Shown: positions 1-9,012, numbered from the stretch's first letter. The stretch: 64,000 nt of DNA from an uncultured Gammaproteobacteria bacterium (GCA_937967995.1 CALBTB010000010.1:124001-188000), one strand, 5' to 3'. Notes: a model not told the origin generated them from the sequence alone. A program made the numbers and translations.

Positions 1-1425
1 CAGGGGGAGGTTCAATTCACCAATAACGATTCCTATAGCGGTGAATTCAAGCGGGGCAATTTCGATGGCCAGGGATTGTTTATTTCATATGATGGGACAC
101 GTTTCGAGGGACAATTCAAGGCAAGCCGACTAAACGGCAAGGGAAAAATCGCTTACCCGCATGGCGGTATATATGAAGGTGACGTAGTTGACTGGCGCAT
201 GCAGGGAAAAGGTACTTACAAAATGGACGGCGCAGTTTATTCCGGTGACTTCGTCAAAGATAATCAGACGGGAAATGGCACAATTAAATATGCAACAGGC
301 GATAAGTATAACGGTGAAATAAAAGACTGGACACCTCACGGTAAGGGAGAGTACCTGGATAGCAAGGGTAACCGCTATATAGGCGAATATGAATATGGTG
401 TAAAACATGGCCAGGGAAAAATGGAGTATAAAAGTGGTGATGTTTATGTTGGTAATTTTGAGTCTGGGACCCGCCAGGGAGAAGGAACACTAACAACTGT
501 CAATGTAGAAGGTGAAAAGAAAACACAGACAGGTTGGTGGGAATACGATGAATTTGTTGGTAAGAAACCCAAGGATCTTAGCCAGCAAGGAATTTTTTCG
601 CGGTTTATGCAACGGATTCAACGCTATACAAAAAAGAAAATTGATGCTGAAGCGATATTTTACCGCCAGCCACATCTCATGGGGCAGACTCTGAATACAC
701 TTGCAACTTCTAATCCGGATAAAATTGATATGTATTTTGTAGGTTTTGCTGCATATGGTTCGCAGGATGTGTTTATGAAAGAAACACGTTTTGCACAAAA
801 GCTCTTTGATGATGAATTTGTTACCACCGGTCGATCTGTGGTGTTGATTAATAACCATGATGTGTCAAGTGAGGTACCGCTTGCCTCAACGACCAACCTG
901 AGACACCTATTGGCAGATATCGGTAATAAAATGGATAAAGAGAACGATATTCTATTTCTGTATCTGACCAGCCATGGGTCAAAGAAAGAGGGACTTGATG
1001 TCAGTTTACATGGTGTGCCATTAAATGATCTGCCGCCGAAAAAGCTCAATGCAATACTGCAAGAAAGTGGAATCAAGTGGAAGGTAGTGGTGGTTTCTGC
1101 ATGCTATTCGGGTAAGTTTATCAATCAACTTCAGGACGAGTACACGCTGGTCATGACCTCTTCCCGGGCAGACCGCAAGTCATTCGGTTGTTCGGACGAA
1201 GCGGACTTCACTTACTTCGGCAGGGCTCTGTTCAAACACGGGATTCCGAAGAGTTCCAGCTTTACTGATGCATTTAATATGGCAAATGATCTGGTACGAA
1301 CATGGGAAAAAAAAGAAAATTACACACATTCCGAACCGCAAATAAGTCATTCTCAAGAAATACTTAAACAGTTACAGGCTTGGCGAAATTCACTGAACAC
1401 GCTGGCGAAGATGGCGAGAAATTAA
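1..1425 (+). CDS. MORN-repeat protein with C-terminal C13/caspase-like peptidase domain (5' end outside window)
   Basis: The frame is open from the first base, so the start lies upstream and 474 codons are visible. Codons 1 to about 165 hold some seven MORN repeats (pattern Y-x-G-x-F ... G-x-G, e.g. YSGEF, FEGQF, YEGDV, YSGDF, YNGEI, YIGEY, YVGNF). A linker rich in Lys and Arg follows, then a peptidase C13-like (legumain/caspase clan) fold from about codon 230. The likely catalytic His is in LTSHGSKKEG (codon 325) and the Cys in VVSACYSGKF (codon 367), the usual His...Cys order. MORN repeats often bind membranes or proteins, so a membrane-linked protease is inferred. Substrate and localisation are unknown because the N terminus is missing. 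It converges on tRNA-Phe and ends 3 nt before the tRNA CCA. Confidence 0.85.
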   Translation, partial: QGEVQFTNNDSYSGEFKRGNFDGQGLFISYDGTRFEGQFKASRLNGKGKIAYPHGGIYEGDVVDWRMQGKGTYKMDGAVYSGDFVKDNQTGNGTIKYATGDKYNGEIKDWTPHGKGEYLDSKGNRYIGEYEYGVKHGQGKMEYKSGDVYVGNFESGTRQGEGTLTTVNVEGEKKTQTGWWEYDEFVGKKPKDLSQQGIFSRFMQRIQRYTKKKIDAEAIFYRQPHLMGQTLNTLATSNPDKIDMYFVGFAAYGSQDVFMKETRFAQKLFDDEFVTTGRSVVLINNHDVSSEVPLASTTNLRHLLADIGNKMDKENDILFLYLTSHGSKKEGLDVSLHGVPLNDLPPKKLNAILQESGIKWKVVVVSACYSGKFINQLQDEYTLVMTSSRADRKSFGCSDEADFTYFGRALFKHGIPKSSSFTDAFNMANDLVRTWEKKENYTHSEPQISHSQEILKQLQAWRNSLNTLAKMARN

Positions 1426-1428
1426 AAA

Positions 1429-1504
1429 TGGTGGCCGGGGACAGAATTGAACTGTCGACACGGGGATTTTCAGTCCCCTGCTCTACCAACTGAGCTACCC
1501 GGCC
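1429..1504 (-). tRNA. tRNA-Phe (anticodon GAA)
   Basis: Read on the minus strand this is a 76-nt cloverleaf with encoded CCA (complement of 1429-1431). The acceptor stem is GGCCGGG/CCCGGCC, the D arm contains AGCTCAGTTGGTAGAGC, the anticodon stem is GGGGA/TCCCC with loop CTGAAAA (anticodon GAA at 1469-1471), and the T loop is TTCAATT. It closely resembles E. coli tRNA-Phe. A run of T residues follows the CCA on the transcribed strand and could serve as the end of the transcript. Confidence 0.97.
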
Positions 1505-1528
1505 AGTGTGGAGTCATGCGAGCGGCGT

Positions 1529-1557
1529 ATTAAACAGGCCGAGCACGCTCACGTCAA
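1529..1557 (-). promoter_or_regulatory. sigma-70 promoter of tRNA-Phe
   Basis: On the minus strand TTGACG (-35, 1552-1557) is separated by exactly 17 nt from TTTAAT (-10, 1529-1534). A GC-rich discriminator (ACGCCGC) follows, typical of stable-RNA promoters under stringent control. The predicted start lies about 18 nt before the mature tRNA 5' end. Confidence 0.75.
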
Positions 1558-1600
1558 GTACAACATGGGCTTAGCCCTATGGTTAACCAAGCAAAATCAA

Positions 1601-1873
1601 TTACTTACTGGGTGGAACGAAGGCGTCCGGCAGTTCTGCGCCTTCGCCGAAGAAGAATTTCTCCATTTCCTGTTCTAAAAAGGCGCGATGCTTGGGATCG
1701 ATGGGGCTGAGGCGGTTTTCGTTGATGAGTATGGTCTGGTGTTGCATCCACATCTGCCAGCCTTGTTTGGACACGTTATCAAAAATCTTCTGGCCCAGGT
1801 CACCGGGGTAGGGCGCGCGGTCCAGGCCTTCGGCTTCTTTTCCCAGTTTGACGCATTGCACCATGCGGCTCAT
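1601..1873 (-). CDS. yggX: Fe(2+)-trafficking protein YggX
   Basis: A 90-residue protein with the family signature: early Cys7 in VQCVKLG, the stretch LDRAPYPGDLG, and the Trp-rich QGWQMWMQHQTILINE. YggX is a small cytosolic protein thought to protect labile iron and Fe-S clusters from oxidation. Its start overlaps the mutY stop by 4 nt, the same mutY-yggX pairing as in E. coli, where both concern oxidative damage. Length is normal for the family. Confidence 0.96.
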   Translation of the reverse strand: MSRMVQCVKLGKEAEGLDRAPYPGDLGQKIFDNVSKQGWQMWMQHQTILINENRLSPIDPKHRAFLEQEMEKFFFGEGAELPDAFVPPSK

Positions 1874-2949
1874 AACAACTCCTCAATTTTCTGTAACAGG
1901 GTTTTCACCGGTGCGGGCAGGCCGCGTTTGTCCGGTCGCTGCGTGTTATACCAGATGTGCCGGTCCGAATCCATGATACCCACATGACGTGCGCGGGCAC
2001 TGACCGGCGTGATATCCAGATGATAATGGCTAAAGGTGTGGCGTAACGGTGTATGGGTTTGCACCTGCGACAATTGTAATTGCAGATGCTGCGTACACCA
2101 TTTTTCGATATTCACTTCGTCGTCACATTCGGGAAAACTCCACAGTCCGCCCCAGATACCACTTGGCGGGCGTTGTTCCAGCAACACGGCATTATCATCA
2201 TTAAGCAGCATCAGCATGCGCGTACTGCGTACCGGCAGGGTCTTTTTCGGTTTGCGGGTCGGCAGTTCGTGCTGGCGCTGTTCAGCATGCGCGACGCAAT
2301 CATGTTGCAGCGGACACGATGTGCATTCCGGTTTGCTGCGCTTACACACGGTGGCACCGAGATCCATGATCGCCTGCGTGTAATCGGCGACACGTTCATG
2401 CGGTGTGAGTTGCTCAGCCAGTTCCCAGAGCTGATTTTCCACCGCCTTGTTACCCGGCCAGCCTTCTATGCCAAACAGGCGGGTTAACACGCGTTTCACA
2501 TTGCCATCCAGAATAGCAAAGCGCTGGTTATGTGCCTGCGCCAGAATGGCGCCGGCGGTGGAGCGTCCAATGCCGGGCAGGGCGAGGATGGCATCGAAGT
2601 CGGTGGGAAATTTACCGTGGTGTTGTTCTTTAATATAGATAGCGGCGTGATGCAGGTTGCGGGCGCGGGCGTAATAACCGAGGCCGGTCCACTGATGCAG
2701 GACATCATCCAGTGGCGCATCGGCCAGTGTCCTGATGTCGGGAAAATGCTGCATGAAACGTTCGAAGTATGGGATCACCGTGGTGACCTGGGTCTGTTGC
2801 AACATGATTTCCGATATCCACACGCGATAGGCCGTGCGCGGTGATTGCCACGGCAGGTCATGGCGGCCGTGCTGATCGAACCAGCCGAGCAGTTTATCGG
2901 CCAGTAAGTCCGTTTTCGTCGTGCGGGTTGACGATGCGTTCGATGCCAT
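1870..2949 (-). CDS. mutY: Adenine DNA glycosylase MutY
   Basis: Removes A mispaired with 8-oxoG. From the ATG at 2949 the protein has 359 residues (E. coli 350) and every landmark sits 10 residues later than in E. coli: catalytic Glu47 in SEIMLQQTQV, the helix-hairpin-helix LPGIGRSTAGAI, catalytic Asp148 in ILDGNVKRV, and the 4Fe-4S cysteines C202-x6-C209-x2-C212-x5-C218. A C-terminal NUDIX-like domain (LLEQRPPSGIWGGLWSF) recognises 8-oxoG. The frame stays open upstream to 3072, but that extension only covers the end of the preceding gene and lacks family similarity. The start overlaps the SRPBCC gene by 56 nt. Confidence 0.97.
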   Translation of the reverse strand: MASNASSTRTTKTDLLADKLLGWFDQHGRHDLPWQSPRTAYRVWISEIMLQQTQVTTVIPYFERFMQHFPDIRTLADAPLDDVLHQWTGLGYYARARNLHHAAIYIKEQHHGKFPTDFDAILALPGIGRSTAGAILAQAHNQRFAILDGNVKRVLTRLFGIEGWPGNKAVENQLWELAEQLTPHERVADYTQAIMDLGATVCKRSKPECTSCPLQHDCVAHAEQRQHELPTRKPKKTLPVRSTRMLMLLNDDNAVLLEQRPPSGIWGGLWSFPECDDEVNIEKWCTQHLQLQLSQVQTHTPLRHTFSHYHLDITPVSARARHVGIMDSDRHIWYNTQRPDKRGLPAPVKTLLQKIEELL

Positions 2950-3478
2950 TGACCGTCTTTTGTCCTTCTTCGAGCATGCGTTTTTTGAAAATGTACGGAC
3001 CGAAGATCGGGGGTATCCAGAACGCCGGTACGTAATCGGCATTATACTTGATGCGGGTGGTGTCGCCCTCATCGATGACCTGCCACAGGGTGCGGCCGTA
3101 TTCCAGGTCGCTTTTCTCCGGAACCGTGACTGACATGATATAACCGTTATCCATTTCCGTCACGATGGACACCTGTACCACGCGTTTGCAGAAGAACCAC
3201 ACACAGCCTTCACCATCGGTTTGTACCAGATATTCCCGGCCATTACGTTCCAGTAATTTGCTATAGACGATGGTGTCGTTTATCGCGGTGAGATTATTGA
3301 AATCGAGCAGGGCGCGGAACACCGCCGTACTGTCACCCTTGATACGCATGTCCAGGTGCAACAGGTAATGATCGTCCTCGTGTTCAACATTGGCATTGAG
3401 GACTTCACCGGCCAGCGCGGAATGCAGCCATAACCCCAGCCACAATCCCGGCAGCAAAGATATCAGTCGTGTCAGCAC
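2894..3478 (-). CDS. Exported SRPBCC/START-like protein
   Basis: A 194-residue protein with an N-terminal signal peptide (hydrophobic LISLLPGLWLGLWLHSALA, cleavage near AGE). The body looks like the SRPBCC (START/coenzyme Q-binding) ligand-pocket fold: a moiety with RIKGDSTAVFRALLDFNNL, followed by alternating strands, and a terminal helix region PPIFGPYIFKKRMLEEG. These folds bind hydrophobic ligands; the ligand is unknown. It lies 6 nt after the asmA-type gene and runs into mutY, so it is probably co-transcribed with both. A periplasmic role in lipid or envelope homeostasis beside AsmA is inference. Confidence 0.7.
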   Translation of the reverse strand: MLTRLISLLPGLWLGLWLHSALAGEVLNANVEHEDDHYLLHLDMRIKGDSTAVFRALLDFNNLTAINDTIVYSKLLERNGREYLVQTDGEGCVWFFCKRVVQVSIVTEMDNGYIMSVTVPEKSDLEYGRTLWQVIDEGDTTRIKYNADYVPAFWIPPIFGPYIFKKRMLEEGQKTVNGIERIVNPHDENGLTGR

Positions 3479-3484
3479 GTCATT

Positions 3485-5389
3485 TTATTTTTTCAGCAGA
3501 TCGCGTAACTTGTCCTTGAGCTTGCCTTTGATCTTTTCTTCCTCGGCGCGTTTTTTCTGGTACAGCTCGCTTTGCTTGAATTCATCCTTGAAGATCTGTT
3601 CGACGTCATTATCAATTTTAGGTTCCGCCAGGGTGCCGGTGATGTGTGTCTGAATATGCCGGTCTTTTAATTCATAATTATGGCCGGCCAGTGAAAACGC
3701 CATGGATTTTTTGGGTATCGAGGTCATGGTGTATTTAATCTGCCCGTCATTCAGGTTCACAAAACCGTCGCCGCGCAGTTCCAGCCGCCGCGACATGGCG
3801 TTGAAATCCCGGTTAAACACCACGCCGCTTTTAATCCGTAGTGTGCCGCGCATGAAATCAAACGCTGTGACTTCCCGGTCTTCTTCTTTTTCCTGCACGA
3901 ACTTGGCCTTGTCGTACCATTTACCCAGCATGAGCTGTTTGACGTCCTGCGCCTTGAGTTTGGCATTCTTGATGTTGAACTGGCCGTCGCCATGTAAATG
4001 TTGCGTGAGGGCCTTTTGTGTCTGGCCTTCACTGAAATACTGGCCCTGAAAATAGATATTGCCGGTCGCCGATTCCTTGCCATACAACGCTTTTAAAATT
4101 GGACCGATGGGCACGTTTTCAAGTTGTTGTTTGGTGCGCAGGCGCATCGGCACGGTTTTGGTCTGCACCTGCAAATCACCCTTGTAAGTGCCACCGTAAA
4201 CGGTCGCTTCCGGCAGGGCGCTGACCAGACCGGAACGGGCCAGTAAATTTGCCTTGAAGTCCTTGAAGTCCAGTTGTTTGACGCGCAGGTGACCAATCTT
4301 GATGGTGCCCTGTAAATCCGAATTACTGAACGCCGCCAGTGGTGCCAGCAATTTGGCCGTATTATCCACTTCTTCGCCGGTGTTGATGGCAGCCACCTGC
4401 GGTATATCCTCGTTTGCCGCACTCGCCTTGGTTCCCTGCAGGCCCGGAATCAGGGCATCCAGGTCCAGAATGGCAATTTCCCAGCCGAGTCGCACAATTG
4501 GATTATCAAACCGTGTCATGGTCAGCCGACCTTCACTGTCCGTGTCATTGATTTTCAGATGAAACGGTCTGGCAATAATTTTTTCCTTGTCCGTGTCGAT
4601 GTTCAGTTCCGGCACCCGCAGTGATGTACGTATGGTGTTGTTATTCACAATCTGGCCCGAGACATTGGTGTTCATTACCAGGTTGTCGAATTTAAGCTGA
4701 CTGGTGTTTTGTTCCAGTACCAGCGTGGTGGCAAACGCGGAAGCGGCGGCCAGTTCGTTTTTCTTGCTGTGCAGGTTGAACTTGCCCTTGATTGGCACCG
4801 GTTGTAATCGATCAATCGGCCCGGCCTCCAGTGACATACTGGAAAGCGTGATCATGTCCTTGTTCTGTTTGTCATCAAACCACACGGTGATGTCATCCAG
4901 CTGCAGGCCCTGGACTTTCAGTAACGGAATTGCCATCGCGCTGGTAGCCGCCGACGGTTTGGGAGCCGGTTTGGCTGCCGCCGCATTGGCCAGGTCCGAC
5001 CAGTTGTTACGGCCTTCCGCATCGCGTTGCAGGTAAACCTTGATGCCACGAAATTCCAGCGAACCGATTTGGGGTGTGTCGCTGAGTAATGAAAGCAGTT
5101 TGACGTGTGCCTTCGACTGGTCGATGGTCATGAACGGTTTGAGCACGAAACCATCGGCGTTGCCGACCACCATCTCACCGACTTCAAAACCCAGCCAGGG
5201 AATGACGGAGATCTTGATGTCACCGGGAATCTGTAAATCCCGGCCGCGCATGTGCGGTTTGATCTGCGCGATGATGTCGGCCTTGTATTCATTCGGGTCG
5301 ATGAGATAAGGCAGGGAAATCGCCAGACCCACGACGATCACAATCAGGAACAGGACGATACCGAAAAACCATTTTAAAAATCGCTTCAT
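3485..5389 (-). CDS. AsmA family protein
   Basis: A 634-residue protein with one N-terminal membrane anchor (FGIVLFLIVIVVGLAISLPYL) and a long periplasmic part of the AsmA/TamB-like repeating beta type. The early segment YLIDPNEYKADIIAQIK is the usual AsmA opening, and the C-terminal portion (KAKDVKQLM-like region, DFMRGTLRIKSG, FVNLNDGQIKYTMTS) is the AsmA_2 type. Family members are thought to form grooves that carry phospholipid between membranes. It heads the row SRPBCC-mutY-yggX on the minus strand; AsmA next to mutY is common in gammaproteobacteria. A lysine-rich tail ends the protein. Confidence 0.88.
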   Translation of the reverse strand: MKRFLKWFFGIVLFLIVIVVGLAISLPYLIDPNEYKADIIAQIKPHMRGRDLQIPGDIKISVIPWLGFEVGEMVVGNADGFVLKPFMTIDQSKAHVKLLSLLSDTPQIGSLEFRGIKVYLQRDAEGRNNWSDLANAAAAKPAPKPSAATSAMAIPLLKVQGLQLDDITVWFDDKQNKDMITLSSMSLEAGPIDRLQPVPIKGKFNLHSKKNELAAASAFATTLVLEQNTSQLKFDNLVMNTNVSGQIVNNNTIRTSLRVPELNIDTDKEKIIARPFHLKINDTDSEGRLTMTRFDNPIVRLGWEIAILDLDALIPGLQGTKASAANEDIPQVAAINTGEEVDNTAKLLAPLAAFSNSDLQGTIKIGHLRVKQLDFKDFKANLLARSGLVSALPEATVYGGTYKGDLQVQTKTVPMRLRTKQQLENVPIGPILKALYGKESATGNIYFQGQYFSEGQTQKALTQHLHGDGQFNIKNAKLKAQDVKQLMLGKWYDKAKFVQEKEEDREVTAFDFMRGTLRIKSGVVFNRDFNAMSRRLELRGDGFVNLNDGQIKYTMTSIPKKSMAFSLAGHNYELKDRHIQTHITGTLAEPKIDNDVEQIFKDEFKQSELYQKKRAEEEKIKGKLKDKLRDLLKK

Positions 5390-5412
5390 ACTGCCATCCT
5401 TACAGAGTGTTT

Positions 5413-7224
5413 TTAATTTTTATATAAGGCCTCGATCTGATCTGCAAACTGCTGCATCACAATTTGACGTTTTGTCTTCAGCGTCGGGGTCAGGTAACCG
5501 TTTTCCACCGTCCACGGTTCGAGGGTCGGTAGCACTCGTCGCACCTTGGCATAGCCGGGGAAATCACTCAAGGCCTGGCTGATGTGTTTGAGCAGGGTTT
5601 TGTGCAGTTTCGTATTGTGCAGGGCATCCTGATCAAACGGATCCAGGTTGTGGTGCTTGGCAAGACCAAACCAGTTGTCCGGATTTAGCACGACCAGTGC
5701 ACCAAGAAACGGCCGCGCCTCACCGATGATGACCGCATTATCAAACAGGGGGTCCAGTTTGATGGCGTCCTCCATATCCACGGGAGGAATTTTCTCGCCG
5801 TTCGACATGACCAGGATGTCCTTGATACGGCCGGTGATATAGACCATGTCGTTATCGATGCGGGCCTTGTCGCCGGTGCGCAGCCAGCCGTCAGGCATGA
5901 TGACCTCGCGGGTGGCCTTGTGGTTATTCCAGTAGCCCAGCATGACGCCGGGGCTTTTGACCTGTAGCTCGTCGTTGTCGCCAATGCGCACTTCGATACC
6001 GGGCAGCGGTGTACCGACGCTTTGTGGGTCATTGGCATCGGGCCGATTGGCGCTGACGACCGGGCTGCTTTCGGTCATGCCGTAGCCCTGGATCAGGTTC
6101 AGTCCGAGGCCGAGAAACAGTTTCGCCACCGGCGGTGGCAGCGCGGCTCCACCACTGATGGCCAGTTCGAGGTTGCCGCCCAGTTTGGCCATCAGTTGCC
6201 CGGCGACTCGCTTCTGTAAAAACGGCCACAGCCACAGGCGCGGGCTGGACCGGGCACGGTGTTGCTGGACCAGGAACTGGCGCCAGCCGGTGTTGACCGC
6301 GAAGCGAAAAATACCGCGCCGCAGGCCCGGGCCCTTGGCCAGCTGGTCCTGAATGCGTTCGTAGACCCGTTCAAAAATACGCGGCACGGCCACCAGTACA
6401 TGGGGCCGGATTTGCTGCAGGTCCTCAGCCAGTTGTTGAATCGAGCGGGCATAAACAATCTGCATGGCCCACATCATGGGGGTGTAATAGCCGCAGGTGC
6501 GCTCAAAGGTGTGGGACAGGGGTAAAAACGACAGCAATTTCTGGCCCGCATACACGCCGACCGCATTACCGGAGCCTTCGGCCACGCTGAGGATGTTGCG
6601 GTGGCTGAGCATTACACCCTTGGGCTTGCCGGTGGTGCCGGAGGTATACACGATGGTGGCCAGATCATCGGGACCGTGATCGCGAGTAATCAGTTCACCG
6701 GGTTCGGCCAGCCATTCGGCCAGTGCCCAGACCCGGGTGGAGTCGTCGGCCAGGCGTTGATCCGCGAGGCCCTCAACGATAACCACATCGTTGACCCCCA
6801 CCAGTGCTTCGGGCGCGACGTCGACCAGGTTCGCCCACTTTTTGCTGCTCTGGATGATCATCATTTTGGCGCCGGCATCCTGGGTCACGTAGGCGACATT
6901 GTCGGGCCGGTCATCGGTGTAAAGCGGGACCACCACCAGCCCCAGGCCCATTGCGGCCTGGTCGGCGCAGACCCACTCGGGACTGTTCTTCAGGCAAATG
7001 GCTACCCGATCGCCCGGTTTCAGGCCGGCAGCCAGCATGGCGCCCTGCCAGCGGCTGACCAGTTTGCCCATCTGGGCCCAGCTCAGGTCATGCCAGTCCT
7101 TGTCCTTTCGATCGTGATAGGTATAGGCGGTCATGTCCGGCGTACGCCGGACCCGCTCGCGAAACAGGCCGTCCAGTGTCCCGGCCTGTTCGGCCGTGAT
7201 GGTGGTTTCGGTCGTGTTCTCCAT
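5413..7224 (-). CDS. Long-chain acyl-CoA synthetase (AMP-forming)
   Basis: A 603-residue member of the ANL adenylating family. The ATP loop IVYTSGTTGKPKG is at about 191-203, the motif GYGMTESSPVV follows in the second half, and GWLRTGDKARID holds the Asp that contacts ribose. It ends in a small C-terminal domain with TLKTKRQIVMQ, where the catalytic Lys is expected. The N-terminal layout (FRERVRRTPD, DLSWAQMGKLV) matches the FadD15-like long-chain group, which makes acyl-CoA from fatty acid, ATP and CoA at the inner membrane. It is divergent from thiS and precedes asmA by 23 nt; a joint lipid-related operon is possible. Confidence 0.92.
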   Translation of the reverse strand: MENTTETTITAEQAGTLDGLFRERVRRTPDMTAYTYHDRKDKDWHDLSWAQMGKLVSRWQGAMLAAGLKPGDRVAICLKNSPEWVCADQAAMGLGLVVVPLYTDDRPDNVAYVTQDAGAKMMIIQSSKKWANLVDVAPEALVGVNDVVIVEGLADQRLADDSTRVWALAEWLAEPGELITRDHGPDDLATIVYTSGTTGKPKGVMLSHRNILSVAEGSGNAVGVYAGQKLLSFLPLSHTFERTCGYYTPMMWAMQIVYARSIQQLAEDLQQIRPHVLVAVPRIFERVYERIQDQLAKGPGLRRGIFRFAVNTGWRQFLVQQHRARSSPRLWLWPFLQKRVAGQLMAKLGGNLELAISGGAALPPPVAKLFLGLGLNLIQGYGMTESSPVVSANRPDANDPQSVGTPLPGIEVRIGDNDELQVKSPGVMLGYWNNHKATREVIMPDGWLRTGDKARIDNDMVYITGRIKDILVMSNGEKIPPVDMEDAIKLDPLFDNAVIIGEARPFLGALVVLNPDNWFGLAKHHNLDPFDQDALHNTKLHKTLLKHISQALSDFPGYAKVRRVLPTLEPWTVENGYLTPTLKTKRQIVMQQFADQIEALYKN

Positions 7225-7302
7225 CCATCCCCCTTGTCTTATTTCGTCATCATGACAAAGGCGATTGACGCCCGCAAGCCACCCCCGCTAGGCTATGCGG
7301 CC

Positions 7303-7503
7303 ATGAAAATTATCGTTAATGGAGACCCACGTGATGTGCCGGACGGGTATACTGCCGGCAAGCTGGTCGAGGCACTCGAGCTGACCGGCAGGCGCATTGC
7401 CATGGAGGTCAATCAGGAAATCGTGCCGCGTAGCACCTATGCGGAGCACGTGTTTGAGTCCGGCGATCGCATCGAAATCGTCCACGCCGTGGGCGGTGGT
7501 TAA
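7303..7503 (+). CDS. thiS: Sulfur carrier protein ThiS
   Basis: A 66-residue ubiquitin-fold carrier ending in the essential Gly-Gly (AVGGG tail), where the thiocarboxylate that supplies the thiazole sulfur forms. MKIIVNGDPRDVP and EIVPRSTYAEHVFESGDRIEIVHAVGGG are typical. The open frame continues upstream through the antisense of the acyl-CoA synthetase gene, but the ATG at 7303 fits the family length. It is 16 nt upstream of thiG. No TPP riboswitch is seen in the short divergent leader. Confidence 0.96.
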   Translation: MKIIVNGDPRDVPDGYTAGKLVEALELTGRRIAMEVNQEIVPRSTYAEHVFESGDRIEIVHAVGGG

Positions 7504-7519
7504 TTACTTCAGGAGTACT

Positions 7520-8317
7520 ATGAGCAGTCAAAGCACAAACGACACGCCATTGACCGTGGCGGGTAAGGCATACCATTCACGTTTACTGGTCGGCACCGGT
7601 AAATATAAAGATATGCAGGAAACGCAGCGCGCGATTGAAGCCAGTGGCGCAGAGATAGTCACTGTGGCGGTGCGTCGCAGCAACATCGGACAAAACCCGA
7701 ATGAGCCGAACCTGCTCGATATCATTACACCGGACAAATACACCATTTTGCCGAACACGGCCGGGTGCTATAACGCCGACGATGCGGTGCGTACCTGCAA
7801 GCTGGCGCGCGAATTACTGGACGGACATGACCTGGTGAAACTCGAAGTGCTGGGCGATGAAAAGACCCTGTTTCCGGATATCAAGCAAACCCTGATTGCG
7901 GCCGAGCAACTGATTAATGATGGCTTCAAGGTCATGGTGTATACCAGCGATGACCTGATCATTGCCAAGGAACTGGAATCGATGGGCTGTGTGGCGGTGA
8001 TGCCACTGGCGGCACCGATTGGTTCCGGGCTGGGAATTCGTAATCCGTATAACATTCGCTTCATTGTCGAAGAGCTCGAGGTGCCGGTACTGGTCGATGC
8101 GGGCGTGGGAACGGCATCGGATGCCGCCGTGGCCATGGAACTGGGTTGTGACGGCGTGTTGATGAACACGGCCATTGCCGCTGCAAAAGATCCGGTGTTA
8201 ATGGCGTCAGCCATGAAAAAAGCCATTGAAGCCGGACGCGAAGCCTTCCTGGCCGGGCGCATGCCACGCAAGGCCTACGCCAGTGCGTCATCACCTTTAG
8301 ACGGTACTTTTTACTAA
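7520..8317 (+). CDS. thiG: Thiazole synthase ThiG
   Basis: Forms the thiazole phosphate of thiamine from DXP, dehydroglycine and ThiS-thiocarboxylate. The protein has 265 residues from the ATG at 7520, which has an AGGAG ribosome site 4 nt upstream. The Schiff-base lysine is K107 in LVKLEVLGD; the phosphate-binding motifs PLAAPIGSGLGI and VLVDAGVGTASDAA of the TIM barrel are intact. It follows thiS and precedes trmB by 5 nt, the gammaproteobacterial arrangement. Confidence 0.97.
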   Translation: MSSQSTNDTPLTVAGKAYHSRLLVGTGKYKDMQETQRAIEASGAEIVTVAVRRSNIGQNPNEPNLLDIITPDKYTILPNTAGCYNADDAVRTCKLARELLDGHDLVKLEVLGDEKTLFPDIKQTLIAAEQLINDGFKVMVYTSDDLIIAKELESMGCVAVMPLAAPIGSGLGIRNPYNIRFIVEELEVPVLVDAGVGTASDAAVAMELGCDGVLMNTAIAAAKDPVLMASAMKKAIEAGREAFLAGRMPRKAYASASSPLDGTFY

Positions 8318-8322
8318 GCACT

Positions 8323-9012
8323 GTGCCGGACCAAAAATACTTACGCCGTGTTCGTAGTTTTGTACGTCGTGAAGGGCGCCTGACCAAAGGCCAGCAACGC
8401 GCGCTGGATTCCCTGTTACCGATTTATGGTTTGAATTTCGATAACAATGAACTGGTGTCGGCACAGACGGTTTTTCAGCGTGACGCACCCTTACACCTGG
8501 AAATTGGTTTCGGCAATGGCCAGGCGCTGGTCAGCATGGCGGGTGCCAATCCGCAAAATGACTATATCGGCATCGAAGTGCACCGGCCGGGTGTGGGCAA
8601 CGCGTTATTGCAGATCGAACAGCAACAACTAACCAATGTGCGCGTGATCTGTGATGATGCAGTTGAGGTACTGAAACAACATATTCCCGCTACTTCACTG
8701 AATGCGGTGTACATCTTTTTTCCCGATCCCTGGCACAAGAAGCGTCATCACAAACGCCGCCTGGTGCAGGTACCGTTTATCAACCTGTTAAAAACCAGAT
8801 TAAAACCCAACGGCATTGTACATATGGCGACCGACTGGGAGGACTACGCACAACACATGCTGGCGGTCATGGGTGAGGTGGAAGGATTTAGCAACCTGGC
8901 GGGTCAGAATCAATTCAGTGAAAAACCGGATTATCGGCCGTTAACCAAGTTTGAACAACGCGGTCTGCGTTTAGGCCATGGCGTGTGGGATTTGCTGTTT
9001 CAGAAAACCTAG
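8323..9012 (+). CDS. trmB: tRNA (guanine-46-N7)-methyltransferase TrmB
   Basis: A 229-residue SAM-dependent enzyme that methylates G46 in the variable loop of tRNAs. It shows the N-terminal family segment RVRSFVRREGRLTKGQQ, the SAM motif LEIGFGNGQAL, and the tRNA-binding signature FFPDPWHKKRHHKRR. The start is a GTG, 5 nt after thiG. It ends tail to tail with the crp-like gene; both TAG stops lie in a shared CTAG at 9009-9012, so there is no room for a terminator between them. Confidence 0.96.
   Translation: MPDQKYLRRVRSFVRREGRLTKGQQRALDSLLPIYGLNFDNNELVSAQTVFQRDAPLHLEIGFGNGQALVSMAGANPQNDYIGIEVHRPGVGNALLQIEQQQLTNVRVICDDAVEVLKQHIPATSLNAVYIFFPDPWHKKRHHKRRLVQVPFINLLKTRLKPNGIVHMATDWEDYAQHMLAVMGEVEGFSNLAGQNQFSEKPDYRPLTKFEQRGLRLGHGVWDLLFQKT

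Noticed and set aside
2949..3072. Longer N terminus for MutY starting at 3072
   Set aside because: The extension overlaps the SRPBCC gene and does not resemble MutY; the ATG at 2949 puts catalytic residues at the expected +10 offset from E. coli.
6601..7302. Long open frame in front of thiS, antisense to the acyl-CoA synthetase
   Set aside because: It runs antisense to a well-supported gene and has no family features; ThiS length and motif start at 7303.
7225..7302. TPP riboswitch before thiS
   Set aside because: Only 78 nt between divergent starts, without the conserved CTGAGA and ACCTGATCTGG-like segments.
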